The translations under genes and the position numbers were made by a program. The notes under the pieces are model-generated. The model was given only the letters and a program-made list of their open reading frames with translations, made no database searches and had not been told where the DNA came from. Positions 34,111 to 42,266 of a stretch of DNA of 64,000 nt are shown here, one piece after another. This DNA is from Hungatella sp. UBA4396 (GTDB lineage: Bacteria; Bacillota; Clostridia; Lachnospirales; Lachnospiraceae), in contig DGRE01000060.1 in the NCBI GenBank assembly GCA_002389905.1, positions 62,001 to 126,000 of the forward strand, in the 5' to 3' direction. How positions within the stretch are numbered: position 1 is the stretch's first letter; each line of letters begins with the position of its first letter.

Positions 34111-34575
34111 ATGGGGAAAGAAAGTTTTCGCTTGATTGCCAATAATAAAAAGGCATATCATGATTATTTTATTGATGAAAAATATGAGGCTGGCATTGAA
34201 CTGGCAGGGACAGAGGTAAAGTCCCTGCGCATGGGAAAATGCAGCATTAAGGAATCTTTTGTAAAGATTGAAAAGGGTGAGATTTTCGTCTATGGCATGA
34301 ACATCAGCCCTTATGAAAAGGGAAACATTTTTAATAAGGACCCTTTAAGGGTGAGAAAGCTGCTGCTTCACAAGATTGAGATCAAAAAGCTGGAGGCCAA
34401 GATCACCCAGAAGGGTTATACCCTGGTCCCCCTTCAGGTTTATTTTAAAGGCAGTCTGGTAAAGGTGGAAATCGGCCTTGCCAGAGGTAAGAAGCTTTAT
34501 GATAAGCGTGAGGACATTGCCAAAAAGGATCAAAAGAGAGAGCTGGAGAGAGACTTTAAGGTCAGAAATCTTTAG
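34111..34575 (+). CDS. smpB: SsrA-binding protein SmpB
   Basis: 154 residues, full length. It carries tmRNA to stalled ribosomes. It contains NNKKAYHDYFIDEKYEAGIE at the start, the loop ELAGTEVKSLRMGKCSI, and the basic C-terminal tail (LYDKREDIAKKDQKRE) that enters the mRNA channel. AGGAGG upstream. The tmRNA gene itself, often nearby, is not found in this window. Confidence 0.97.
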   Translation: MGKESFRLIANNKKAYHDYFIDEKYEAGIELAGTEVKSLRMGKCSIKESFVKIEKGEIFVYGMNISPYEKGNIFNKDPLRVRKLLLHKIEIKKLEAKITQKGYTLVPLQVYFKGSLVKVEIGLARGKKLYDKREDIAKKDQKRELERDFKVRNL

Positions 34576-34589
34576 AAGGGGGCAATCCT

Positions 34590-36575
34590 ATGGCACTTTA
34601 TGATTATGCAGGAGCATTGAGACGGGGACGCAGGCAGTATCAGGCTTCGGTTTTAAAGGGGGAATACCCCTATCTGCCGGTTCTTGATAAGATATTGTCC
34701 CATACAGATATTGTTTCAGAGGTAGGTCTGGGAATCCGGGACATACCTCTGGATAAGATTGTAGGTACCAAAACAGAAGGCCGGACCACGGCCTTTGCCA
34801 GCAATTTCATGCCTCTTTTATCGGAAAAATCAGAATTCGGGGCAAAGTGGGCTTTTCTCTATGATCATCAGATCAAGGATGGAATCAGAGATCCTATTGT
34901 TGTCTACGAATTTATGAACCAGTATTATGTGGAAGAGGGAAACAAGCGGGTCAGTGTTTTAAAGTACGTGGGAGCCTTCAGCATTACGGCTTCCGTGACC
35001 CGTCTGGTTCCCAAGAGAACCGATGATCTGGATAACAGGCTTTATTATGAATTCCTGGACTTTTATCAGGTGTCCTTTAACTGCGATGTATGGTTCAGCA
35101 AGGAAGGCAGCTATGACAAGCTCATAAGGGCCGTGGACAAGGTGCCCGGCGAGGTCTGGAGCGAGGATGAGAGAGCCATTTTCAAATCCTCCTATGACCG
35201 TTTTTCCAAGGCATTCCACGCATTTCGGGGCGATGACTATGATATGACCTGTTCGGACGCATTTCTCGTCTATGTGGAGCTGTTCGGATATGAAACGGTG
35301 AAGAACCGGCTGGAAAGCGAGATACGCAAGGATCTGGTTAAAATTAAGGATGAACTTCTTCTGGCTTCGGGCGGCAATAAGATCGCTTTGGTGGAACAGC
35401 CGGAGGAGGTGGAGAGCCAGGCAGAGAGCAGCCCTCTCAGACTGATTAACTGGCTCCTTCCATTCAAGTCCAATGAGCCTCAGACTTTAAAAATTGCATT
35501 TATCCATGCAAAGGCAGCAGAAACTTCCAGCTGGACTTACGGTCATGAGCTGGGGCGGATGTACTTGGAGCAGGTGTTTGGCGATTCTGTCCAGACCATG
35601 TCCTATTTCCGTGCGGATACAGAGCCGGATATATCCCGGTCCCTTGATCAGGCCATTGCTGCCGGATGCGATGTGATATTTACTACAGCTTCCCAGATGA
35701 TCAGCTTAGGCGTCAAGGCGGCCATCGAGCATCCGGAGGTGAAAATATTCAACTGTTCCGTCAATATGTCTTATTCCTCCGTCTGCACTTATTATGGAAG
35801 GATGTACGAATCCAAGTTTCTCATGGGAGCCCTGGCAGCGTCCATGGCCCGGGAGGATAAGCTTGGATATGTGGCGGATTATCCCATTTACGGGACGGTT
35901 GCCAACATTAACGCATTTGCTTTGGGAGCCAGGATGATCAATCCTTACGCAAAGGTCTATCTGGAATGGACCAGGGTACATGACAGAGATGCCCATGCAG
36001 AGCTTGAAAAGGAGGGGATTTCCTTTATTTCAGGAGATGATATGATCACCCCCCAGTCCCCTACCAGGGAATACGGGCTTTACCAGAAGCTTGCAGACGG
36101 AACTTTAAAGAATCTGGCAACCCCGATCTGGCACTGGGGAAAGTTTTACGAAAAGATCATCAACAACATGTTCCGGGGGGGGTCGGGGAAAAAGGAATTA
36201 AAGGGAAAACAGGCCATCAATTACTGGTGGGGTATGTCTGCGGATGTGATCGACATGATCTGTTCCCAGAACCTGCCTCACAGCACCAACCGGCTTATGG
36301 GCTTTTTAAAGAGCTCCATCCGGTCGGGAAGCTTCCTTCCTTTTTCTAACATCATCTATTCCCAGGATGGACATTTGCGGTGCGAAGAGGATATGAGCCT
36401 GACTTCTGAGGAGATCACTACCATGAACTGGCTGGCGGAAAATGTGGTGGGACACATACCTTCCTTTGACCAGCTCACAGAAGAGGCCAGGTCGCTGGTG
36501 CGCCTTCAGGGACAGACGATATACGAAACAATGGATACGGAGGAAGAGCGGCGTGAAGATCCTGGTACTATCTGA
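34590..36575 (+). CDS. Cytoplasmic fusion: ParB-like N-domain plus BMP-type (PnrA) ligand-binding domain
   Basis: 661 residues with no signal peptide or lipobox. Residues ~40-140 contain IPLDKIVGTKTEGR and DPIVVYEFMNQYYVEEGNKR, the pattern of ParB/Srx-like domains (PI-x-V ... y-V-x-x-G-x-x-R). Residues ~300-620 resemble Bmp/PnrA substrate-binding proteins: IAFIHAKAAETSSWTYGHE, CDVIFTTASQMISLGVKAA, YYGRMYESKFLMGALAA, and IWHWGKFYEK. BMP proteins are normally exported nucleoside-binding lipoproteins; here the domain is intracellular, so a nucleoside- or nucleotide-sensing role is inferred. The following phosphoesterase gene overlaps its 3' end by 23 bases. Confidence 0.82.
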   Translation: MALYDYAGALRRGRRQYQASVLKGEYPYLPVLDKILSHTDIVSEVGLGIRDIPLDKIVGTKTEGRTTAFASNFMPLLSEKSEFGAKWAFLYDHQIKDGIRDPIVVYEFMNQYYVEEGNKRVSVLKYVGAFSITASVTRLVPKRTDDLDNRLYYEFLDFYQVSFNCDVWFSKEGSYDKLIRAVDKVPGEVWSEDERAIFKSSYDRFSKAFHAFRGDDYDMTCSDAFLVYVELFGYETVKNRLESEIRKDLVKIKDELLLASGGNKIALVEQPEEVESQAESSPLRLINWLLPFKSNEPQTLKIAFIHAKAAETSSWTYGHELGRMYLEQVFGDSVQTMSYFRADTEPDISRSLDQAIAAGCDVIFTTASQMISLGVKAAIEHPEVKIFNCSVNMSYSSVCTYYGRMYESKFLMGALAASMAREDKLGYVADYPIYGTVANINAFALGARMINPYAKVYLEWTRVHDRDAHAELEKEGISFISGDDMITPQSPTREYGLYQKLADGTLKNLATPIWHWGKFYEKIINNMFRGGSGKKELKGKQAINYWWGMSADVIDMICSQNLPHSTNRLMGFLKSSIRSGSFLPFSNIIYSQDGHLRCEEDMSLTSEEITTMNWLAENVVGHIPSFDQLTEEARSLVRLQGQTIYETMDTEEERREDPGTI

Positions 36576-37158
36576 CCACGAGTCAAAATCTCTCTATGAT
36601 TATTATACACCGGAAAAACTGAAGGATATTGACCTGATTATTTCCTGCGGAGATTTAAAGGCCAGCTATCTCACCTTTTTTGCCACGTTTTCCAAGGCTC
36701 CGGTGTTTTATGTCATGGGAAATCACGATGTCCGCTACTTAGATAATCCCCCTGAGGGCTGTACCTGTATTGAAGATGACATTGTGACCTTCCGGGGAGT
36801 CCGCATTCTGGGACTGGGGGGCTCGATGGAATACATACCTGATTCCAGGAATCAGTATACGGAAAAAAAGATGGCCAGGAGAATCCGCCGTTTGTGGTGG
36901 AAGCTTTGGAGGCACAAGGGGTTTGACATCCTGGTCACCCATGCACCGGCCCGTGAAGTCAATGATCTTCCGGATCTGCCTCACCAGGGCTTTTCCTGCT
37001 TCCGGGATTTGATGGACAAGTATTCCCCAAAATACTTTCTTCACGGACACATTCATTCCAATTATGGAAATGCATTTAAAAGAGAGGATAAGTACGGCAA
37101 TACAGTGGTGGTCAATGGATATGAATACTGCATTATTGACTATCCGGAAATACCGTAG
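36553..37158 (+). CDS. Metallophosphoesterase (calcineurin-like fold)
   Basis: 201 residues from GTG 36553, chosen because GGAGG lies at 36539-36543 and the protein then begins at its fold (MKILVLSDHES). Two-metal phosphoesterase motifs: SDHE (variant of DxH), SCGDLK, VMGNHDVR, LVTHAP and HGHIHSN. The start lies within the ParB/BMP fusion gene, implying translational coupling and perhaps a shared substrate area such as nucleotides. The actual substrate is unknown. Confidence 0.87.
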   Translation: MKILVLSDHESKSLYDYYTPEKLKDIDLIISCGDLKASYLTFFATFSKAPVFYVMGNHDVRYLDNPPEGCTCIEDDIVTFRGVRILGLGGSMEYIPDSRNQYTEKKMARRIRRLWWKLWRHKGFDILVTHAPAREVNDLPDLPHQGFSCFRDLMDKYSPKYFLHGHIHSNYGNAFKREDKYGNTVVVNGYEYCIIDYPEIP

Positions 37159-37215
37159 AACCTTAAATGGGTTCAGACATAACCTCAGATTATGATACAC
37201 ATTCCTATTATTTAG

Positions 37216-37244
37216 TTGACAAATAGAAGTTAGATTGCTATCAT
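37216..37244 (+). promoter_or_regulatory. Promoter of ilvN-ilvC
   Basis: TTGACA (37216-37221), 17-bp spacer, TATCAT (37239-37244). The ilvN start follows within about 30 bases, so there is no room for a T-box or attenuator leader. Confidence 0.75.
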
Positions 37245-37276
37245 TTAAATTACTATACAAAAAGGCAGGGATATGG

Positions 37277-37777
37277 ATGGAAAGAATCGTATTATCATTG
37301 CTGGTTGATAACACCTCCGGCGTATTGAGCCGTGTGGCCGGGTTGTTCAGCCGCCGCGGCTATAATATTGAAAGTCTTACGGTGGGCGTGACTGCGGATG
37401 AGAGATATTCCAGAATGACAGTAGTGTCTACCGGCGAACCGGAGATTTTAGACCAGATTGAAAAACAGCTTAGAAAACTTGAAGATGTAAGAGACATCAA
37501 GGAGTTAAAACCGGGAAGTTCGGTATACAGAGAGCTTATTCTGGTTAAGGTCCGGGCTAATGCCAGTGAACGCCAGGCGGTCAGTGCCATAGCAGACATT
37601 TTCCGGGCCACCGTTGTAGATGTAGGAAAAGATTCTTTGACAGTCATGCTGACCGGTGACCAGTCAAAGCTTGACGCACTGATCAATTTGCTTGAAGATT
37701 ATGACATTTTAGAGCTTGCGAGAACAGGTGTGACCGGGCTTTCCAGAGGTGCGGAGGATGTCCGCCACCTTCCCTAA
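37277..37777 (+). CDS. ilvN: Acetolactate synthase small (regulatory) subunit
   Basis: 166 residues. The N-terminal ACT domain (RIVLSLLVDNTSGVLSRVAGL... RRGYNIESLTVG) binds valine for feedback inhibition; the C-terminal half (LILVKVRANASERQAV, FRATVVDVGKDSLTVMLTG) is the second ACT-like domain that activates the large subunit. No ilvB large-subunit gene is adjacent, so that subunit must be encoded elsewhere. ATG 37277 is chosen; the -10 box overlaps the longer frame's start. It is followed by ilvC 67 bases later. Confidence 0.95.
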   Translation: MERIVLSLLVDNTSGVLSRVAGLFSRRGYNIESLTVGVTADERYSRMTVVSTGEPEILDQIEKQLRKLEDVRDIKELKPGSSVYRELILVKVRANASERQAVSAIADIFRATVVDVGKDSLTVMLTGDQSKLDALINLLEDYDILELARTGVTGLSRGAEDVRHLP

Positions 37778-37844
37778 GCAGAGGGTGTTTATGAGCTGAA
37801 GGAATTGCCTGTACTATGAACCAATTATGAGGAGGAAATAAAAA

Positions 37845-38855
37845 ATGGCAAAGATTTACTATCAGGAGGACTGCAACTTATCTTTATTGGAAGGTAAGAC
37901 TATTGCAATCATTGGATACGGAAGCCAGGGCCATGCCCATGCGCTGAACTTAAAGGAGTCAGGATGTGACGTTATTGTAGGTCTTTATGAAGGAAGCAAA
38001 TCCTGGGCAAAGGCTGAGTCACAGGGCTTAACAGTTTATACAGCAGCTGAGGCAACAAAGAGAGCCGATATCATCATGATTCTGATCAATGATGAGACTC
38101 AGGGTGATATGTATAAGGAATCCGTAGAGCCAAACTTAAAGGATGGCGCTATGCTGATGTTCGCTCACGGCTTTGCAATCCATTTCGGACAGATCGTTCC
38201 TCCGAAGAATGTAGATGTTACCATGATCGCACCAAAGGCTCCCGGCCATACCGTAAGAAACGAATATCTGGTAGGCAGAGGAACCCCATGTCTCGTAGCT
38301 GTACACCAGGATTACACTGGCAAGGCAAAGGACAAGGCTTTGGCTTATGCACTGGCATTAGGCGGCGCAAGAGCAGGCGTTTTGGAGACAACCTTCCGTG
38401 TTGAGACTGAGACAGACCTTTTCGGTGAGCAGGCAGTTCTTTGCGGCGGCGTATGTGCGCTGATGAAGGCAGGCTTTGAAACTCTGGTTGAAGCAGGATA
38501 CGCTCCTGAGAATGCATACTTTGAATGTATTCATGAGATGAAGCTGATCGTAGACCTGATCTTTGAAAGCGGTTTTGCAGGCATGAGATATTCCATCTCA
38601 AATACTGCTGAATACGGCGATTACATCACAGGACCGAAGATCATCACTGATGAGACCAAGAAGGCTATGAAGAAGGTACTTTCTGATATCCAGGATGGCA
38701 CCTTTGCAAAAGACTGGCTGTTAGAGAACAAGGTAGGAGGCACACACTTCCATGCCATGAGAAATCATGAAGCAGAACATGATTTAGAGAAAGTGGGCGC
38801 TAACCTTCGTAAGCTTTACAGCTGGAATGACGGCGGGAAAATGATCGACAACTAA
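37845..38855 (+). CDS. ilvC: Ketol-acid reductoisomerase
   Basis: 336 residues, class I (short) enzyme. It converts acetolactate and acetohydroxybutyrate to dihydroxy acids with Mg and NADPH in valine/isoleucine synthesis. Rossmann start IAIIGYGSQGHAHALNLKESG; cofactor loop GLYEGSKSWAKA; APKAPGHTVRNEY; catalytic acidic residues in VETETDLFGEQAVLCGG and the ECIHEMKLIVDL helix. GAGGAGG upstream. Codon use is strongly biased, as for a highly expressed gene. Confidence 0.97.
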   Translation: MAKIYYQEDCNLSLLEGKTIAIIGYGSQGHAHALNLKESGCDVIVGLYEGSKSWAKAESQGLTVYTAAEATKRADIIMILINDETQGDMYKESVEPNLKDGAMLMFAHGFAIHFGQIVPPKNVDVTMIAPKAPGHTVRNEYLVGRGTPCLVAVHQDYTGKAKDKALAYALALGGARAGVLETTFRVETETDLFGEQAVLCGGVCALMKAGFETLVEAGYAPENAYFECIHEMKLIVDLIFESGFAGMRYSISNTAEYGDYITGPKIITDETKKAMKKVLSDIQDGTFAKDWLLENKVGGTHFHAMRNHEAEHDLEKVGANLRKLYSWNDGGKMIDN

Positions 38856-38862
38856 ACATAGA

Positions 38863-38901
38863 GAGGCGGCTGGAATAGTGACATGTTCCAACCGCCTTTT
38901 A
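38863..38901. terminator. Terminator between ilvC and the convergent LysR gene
   Basis: AGGCGG-C-TGGAA (38864-38875) pairs with TTCCA-A-CCGCCT (38886-38897), one internal mismatch, then TTTT. Confidence 0.75.
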
Positions 38902-38903
38902 CA

Positions 38904-39803
38904 TTATTCGTCAATTGATATGGTCTTCATGACCTCAAAAAAGCTTTCCATGGCAGTTGATACGCTGCCTGAGTTATAGGCAAAGCCTACAGTCCTCATT
39001 TTAATATTGGTTTCTAAGGGAATCTGGATCAAATCACCCCGGTCCAGCTCCTCCTGGACAAACTCCTTGATGACACAGCCGATTCCCAAGCCGATTTTGG
39101 CGAATTCGATGATCAGATCCATGGTGGTGACCTCCAAAAGCTGGTTGGGCACAATCTGGTTTTCACTCATATATTCGTCAATGTATCTTCTTGTCATGTT
39201 GTTCTTGTCCAGAAGGAGGATGTTTCCCGTCTGAAATAAATCTGCCTCTGTTCCTTCTCTTAAGTAGAGGTTATTCAGATAGGACTTGGTCGTCACGAAT
39301 ATATCCTGGATATCCATAACCGGCTGAAACAGAAGGGGCCTGCGGTTAGAAGGCTCTGCGATCAATCCCAAATCGATCTGGTGCTGTTCCAGCATGTTGA
39401 CCGTGTGAGAGGTGGACTGGCTTTCTATGGTGATCTTGATATGAGGGTATTTTTCAATGAATTTTTTTAAATAAGGAAGAAGGATGTATTTGCAAAGGGT
39501 GTTGCTGACTCCGATTTTCAAATGTCCGATGTGAAAATCCTTGACCCGCTTCAGTTCCTGTTCTCCCCGTCCTAATTCCTCAAATGCGGCCTTGGTGTGG
39601 TGGAACAGAAGCCGTCCCTCCTCCGTAAGCTGTACGCCTCTGGAATTTCTGGTAAACAGGGCCACATCTAAGCTGTCCTCCAGCTTGCTGATGGACTTGC
39701 TGATGGCTGGCTGGCTGATATAAAGCTCCTTTGCGGCCTTGGAAATATTTCCGGCTTTTGCCACTTCATAAAATATTTTATATTGAGAAAGATTCTGCTC
39801 CAT
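38904..39803 (-). CDS. LysR-family transcriptional regulator
   Basis: 299 residues. N-terminal winged HTH (FYEVAKAGNISKAAKELYISQPAISKSI split over residues ~10-40) and C-terminal effector domain (about 90-290) with IGVSNTLCKYILLPYLKKF and IGLGIGCVIKEFV. The nearer start at 39803 has a GGGGGA site; the ATG at 39824 has none. It is convergent with ilvC, so it is not obviously that operon's regulator. The effector is unknown; the architecture recalls CysL-type regulators, but that is only a resemblance. Confidence 0.9.
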   Translation of the reverse strand: MEQNLSQYKIFYEVAKAGNISKAAKELYISQPAISKSISKLEDSLDVALFTRNSRGVQLTEEGRLLFHHTKAAFEELGRGEQELKRVKDFHIGHLKIGVSNTLCKYILLPYLKKFIEKYPHIKITIESQSTSHTVNMLEQHQIDLGLIAEPSNRRPLLFQPVMDIQDIFVTTKSYLNNLYLREGTEADLFQTGNILLLDKNNMTRRYIDEYMSENQIVPNQLLEVTTMDLIIEFAKIGLGIGCVIKEFVQEELDRGDLIQIPLETNIKMRTVGFAYNSGSVSTAMESFFEVMKTISIDE

Positions 39804-39960
39804 ATTGTCCCCCATTTCTTCCATAACTACTTATTATACTAAATATTCATATTATGTATATGTATTATATCAAGAAGTATGGTAAAATGTAAAGCAAGTT
39901 TTAGCAGCAGAAGAGTTGTTTCCTTATATATGAGAAAAAATAAATTTCCTTAAGATGAGT

Positions 39961-40003
39961 CCGTAAGCGCCGGAGACTGAGTCCGGCATTTGCGGGCTTT
40001 TGT
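39961..40003 (+). other. Stable hairpin in the ybaK leader region
   Basis: CCGTAA..GCCGGA - loop - TCCGGC..TTGCGG forms a two-part stem (GCCGGA/TCCGGC core) followed by GCTTTTGTCTC, about 50 bases before the ybaK start. It may be an attenuating terminator or the end of a short transcript. The rest of 39804-40054 holds the LysR promoter region and no gene. Confidence 0.45.
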
Positions 40004-40054
40004 CTCACGGAATTATGGGCCGAAGAAAACGGCAGAAGGGATGAGGTGATTCAT

Positions 40055-40522
40055 ATGATAAAGACAAATGCAATGCGAATCCTTGATAAAGCTAAAATTG
40101 AATATGAAATCAGGGAATATGAGGTGGATGAACAGGACCTTTCCGGCAGCCATGTTGCGGATGTGATGGGCGTAAATCATGACAGCGTTTTTAAAACCCT
40201 TGTATTAAAAGGGGAAAAAATGGGATATCTGGTCTGCTGCATACCCGTGGATAAGGAGCTGGATCTGAAAAAAACGGCGAAAGCTGCCGGAGATAAAAAG
40301 GTTGAGATGATCCCCATGAAGGATTTACAGAGGATTACGGGCTACATCAGAGGCGGCTGTTCCCCTGTCGGCATGAAGAAACAATTTTCGACTTTTGTGG
40401 AAGAATCGGCTGTTTTACAGGAAAAAATTGCCGTTAGCGGCGGTTTGAGAGGAGTGCAGATTCTCATTTCACCCCAGGTACTGGTTGACTTTATAAGGGG
40501 TGGATTTGCTTCACTTGTGTGA
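40055..40522 (+). CDS. ybaK: YbaK/EbsC family Cys-tRNA(Pro) deacylase
   Basis: 155 residues. Proteins of this family hydrolyse mischarged Cys-tRNA(Pro) or Cys-tRNA(Cys) in trans. Typical signatures: KTNAMRILDKAKIEYE at the start, KTLVLKG, the catalytic-lysine region KTAKAAGDKKVEM, and GYIRGGCSPVGMKKQF. GAGGTGATTC precedes ATG 40055. It is a single gene, with a hairpin leader upstream. Confidence 0.93.
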   Translation: MIKTNAMRILDKAKIEYEIREYEVDEQDLSGSHVADVMGVNHDSVFKTLVLKGEKMGYLVCCIPVDKELDLKKTAKAAGDKKVEMIPMKDLQRITGYIRGGCSPVGMKKQFSTFVEESAVLQEKIAVSGGLRGVQILISPQVLVDFIRGGFASLV

Positions 40523-40730
40523 TTTGGTTTACATAACACGAAAAACTTTTGGACAGGCTGTTTTTTGGGAGTAGAATAATTAACAGAAATGTAACAATAT
40601 CGTAAAAAGTAAATAGGCAAAAAATACAAAAGAAAGAGGTAAAACAAGGTATAAATAGTCGCATACATACAAATAATGAAAAACAATAAAAAGATTGGGG
40701 TTAAAATATCACAAAAATGTTAAATAACCA

Positions 40731-40760
40731 TTGACTTTTTTAACAACCTTCTTCTATAAT
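40731..40760 (+). promoter_or_regulatory. Promoter of the SleB-like hydrolase gene
   Basis: TTGACT (40731-40736), 18-bp spacer, TATAAT (40755-40760). The remainder of the 313-base gap (40523-40835) is AT-rich with no other recognisable feature. Confidence 0.7.
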
Positions 40761-40835
40761 TACCAGCGACACATGGAAACGGCTGTGAAATATGCTTGCA
40801 GCCCAGAAAGTGGAATTAGAGAAAAAGGAGTATGT

Positions 40836-41678
40836 ATGCTTAGACTACGCTCAATCCTTCGGCAGATTTGTCAGTTTTTTGAAGGTATATATCGGTCCTT
40901 TGCTGTGTTTATGGCTGGGGCGGCTGTCATTACCATTGCCACCTTTCTTTCAGCAGGCTTTGGAAGCGGCAGCAGAAATATGCTGACAGTATTTGCGGAG
41001 ACACCGGCACTGGAGGAATTAACATCCGAAGTTGCCGTGAAAAAAGAGGGAATCGTTACGCAGGTAAAGGTACAGGTTAAAATATCTGAAGCCAGAATGC
41101 AGGCCCAGCAGTTGGCCGGCAATCTTCTGGAAAAAGAGGTAATACAGAAACAGGAACTGGCGGAGGAATCCAAGGCCCATATTGAACAGATTAACCAGCA
41201 GATCGCCATAGAGGAAGAGACAAAGCGGCAGGCCGAGGAAGCGGCCCAAATAGCGGCGGAAGAAGCCCGAAGGGCAGAAGAGGAAAGAGCCAGCCGTGCC
41301 ATGTCGGTATCAACCGAGGATTATCAGGTTCTGCTGAAAATCGTACAGGCGGAAGCGGGAATCTGCGATGACAAGGGGAAAATCCTTGTGGCTAATGTGA
41401 TTTTAAACAGAGTGAGAAACGGAAAGTTTCCCGGCACTGTCAAAGGGGTGGTCTATGCGCCTTCCCAGTTTTCTCCGGTATCCAACGGAAGCATCAATTC
41501 TGTAAAGGTGACCAGTGATACGGTGGCTTGTGTGGACCGGGCCCTGGCAGGAGAGGACTATTCCAATGGAGCGCTGTACTTCATGTACCGGAGAGGTTCC
41601 AGAAGCAGAGCGGTCAATTGGTTTGACTCTCACCTGACGTATTTGTTCAAGCACGAAAACCATGAATTTTTTAAATAA
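40836..41678 (+). CDS. SleB-like cell-wall hydrolase (Hydrolase_2 domain)
   Basis: 280 residues from ATG 40836, which has AAAAAGGAG upstream; longer frames run back into the promoter. A hydrophobic segment at about 25-45 acts as signal or anchor, then a long Ala/Glu/Gln-rich coiled coil (about 75-150), then the catalytic domain: LLKIVQAEAGICDDKGKILV with the conserved glutamate, VANVILNRVRNGKFP, YAPSQFSP. The family cuts peptidoglycan; SleB and CwlJ act on spore cortex, but coiled-coil versions also occur in vegetative growth. Role not resolved. Confidence 0.88.
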   Translation: MLRLRSILRQICQFFEGIYRSFAVFMAGAAVITIATFLSAGFGSGSRNMLTVFAETPALEELTSEVAVKKEGIVTQVKVQVKISEARMQAQQLAGNLLEKEVIQKQELAEESKAHIEQINQQIAIEEETKRQAEEAAQIAAEEARRAEEERASRAMSVSTEDYQVLLKIVQAEAGICDDKGKILVANVILNRVRNGKFPGTVKGVVYAPSQFSPVSNGSINSVKVTSDTVACVDRALAGEDYSNGALYFMYRRGSRSRAVNWFDSHLTYLFKHENHEFFK

Positions 41679-41757
41679 AATATTGTGAAAAGCTCTGCTT
41701 TCGGTGTATACTATAGGTGTCTGAAAACTATATTATACATAAAAGGAGAGTACGAAT

Positions 41758-42222
41758 ATGATATTTGACTCAGCAAAACACCTTGATTTTTACAGAAACC
41801 TTGGAGTGGAAGGAAGATATGCAAAGGCAGTCGACTTCCTTAAAAATAATGATCTGGAAAACCTGGCGCCAGGAAAATATGAAATTGACGGCAAGAATGT
41901 ATTTGCCAATGTGACCGAATATACTACAATTCCGTGGGAAGAAGCCAAATACGAGGCTCATCATGATTATACTGATATCCAGTATATGATATCCGGTTCT
42001 GAGACCATGACTTATGCACCGATTGAAGAGTTGGCAGAAAAAGTACCTTATAACGCAGAAAAAGATGTTGTATTTTACAACAATGAGAATCCTGGCCTGA
42101 AGGTGGTTGTAAAGGCAGGAGAATATATGATTTTTAATCCATGGGATGGGCATAAGCCAAAGGCTGCTGCCGGAGAACCGGCCCCCATCAAAAAAGTAAT
42201 TGTTAAAATCAAAGAAAACTGA
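41758..42222 (+). CDS. YhcH/YjgK/YiaL family protein (DUF386)
   Basis: 154 residues, cupin fold. Family blocks: VTEYTTIPWEEAKYEAHHDY, IQYMISGSETMTYAPIE, and the metal-site region IFNPWDGHKPKAA. Family members accompany sialic acid, galactose and uronate catabolic genes and are thought to act as sugar anomerases or isomerases. Here it faces a pectinesterase gene across a shared terminator, which fits plant-sugar use. AAAGGAGAG ribosome site; TATACT -10 near 41709. Confidence 0.92.
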   Translation: MIFDSAKHLDFYRNLGVEGRYAKAVDFLKNNDLENLAPGKYEIDGKNVFANVTEYTTIPWEEAKYEAHHDYTDIQYMISGSETMTYAPIEELAEKVPYNAEKDVVFYNNENPGLKVVVKAGEYMIFNPWDGHKPKAAAGEPAPIKKVIVKIKEN

Positions 42223-42224
42223 AA

Positions 42225-42262
42225 AAATGGATTCGGCCCTTTTAAGTGAGCCGAATCCATTT
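42225..42262. terminator. Bidirectional terminator between YhcH and pectinesterase genes
   Basis: AAATGGATTCGGC (42225-42237) and GCCGAATCCATTT (42250-42262) form a perfect 13-bp stem with A and T runs on either side. Confidence 0.85.
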
Positions 42263-42266
42263 CCGT

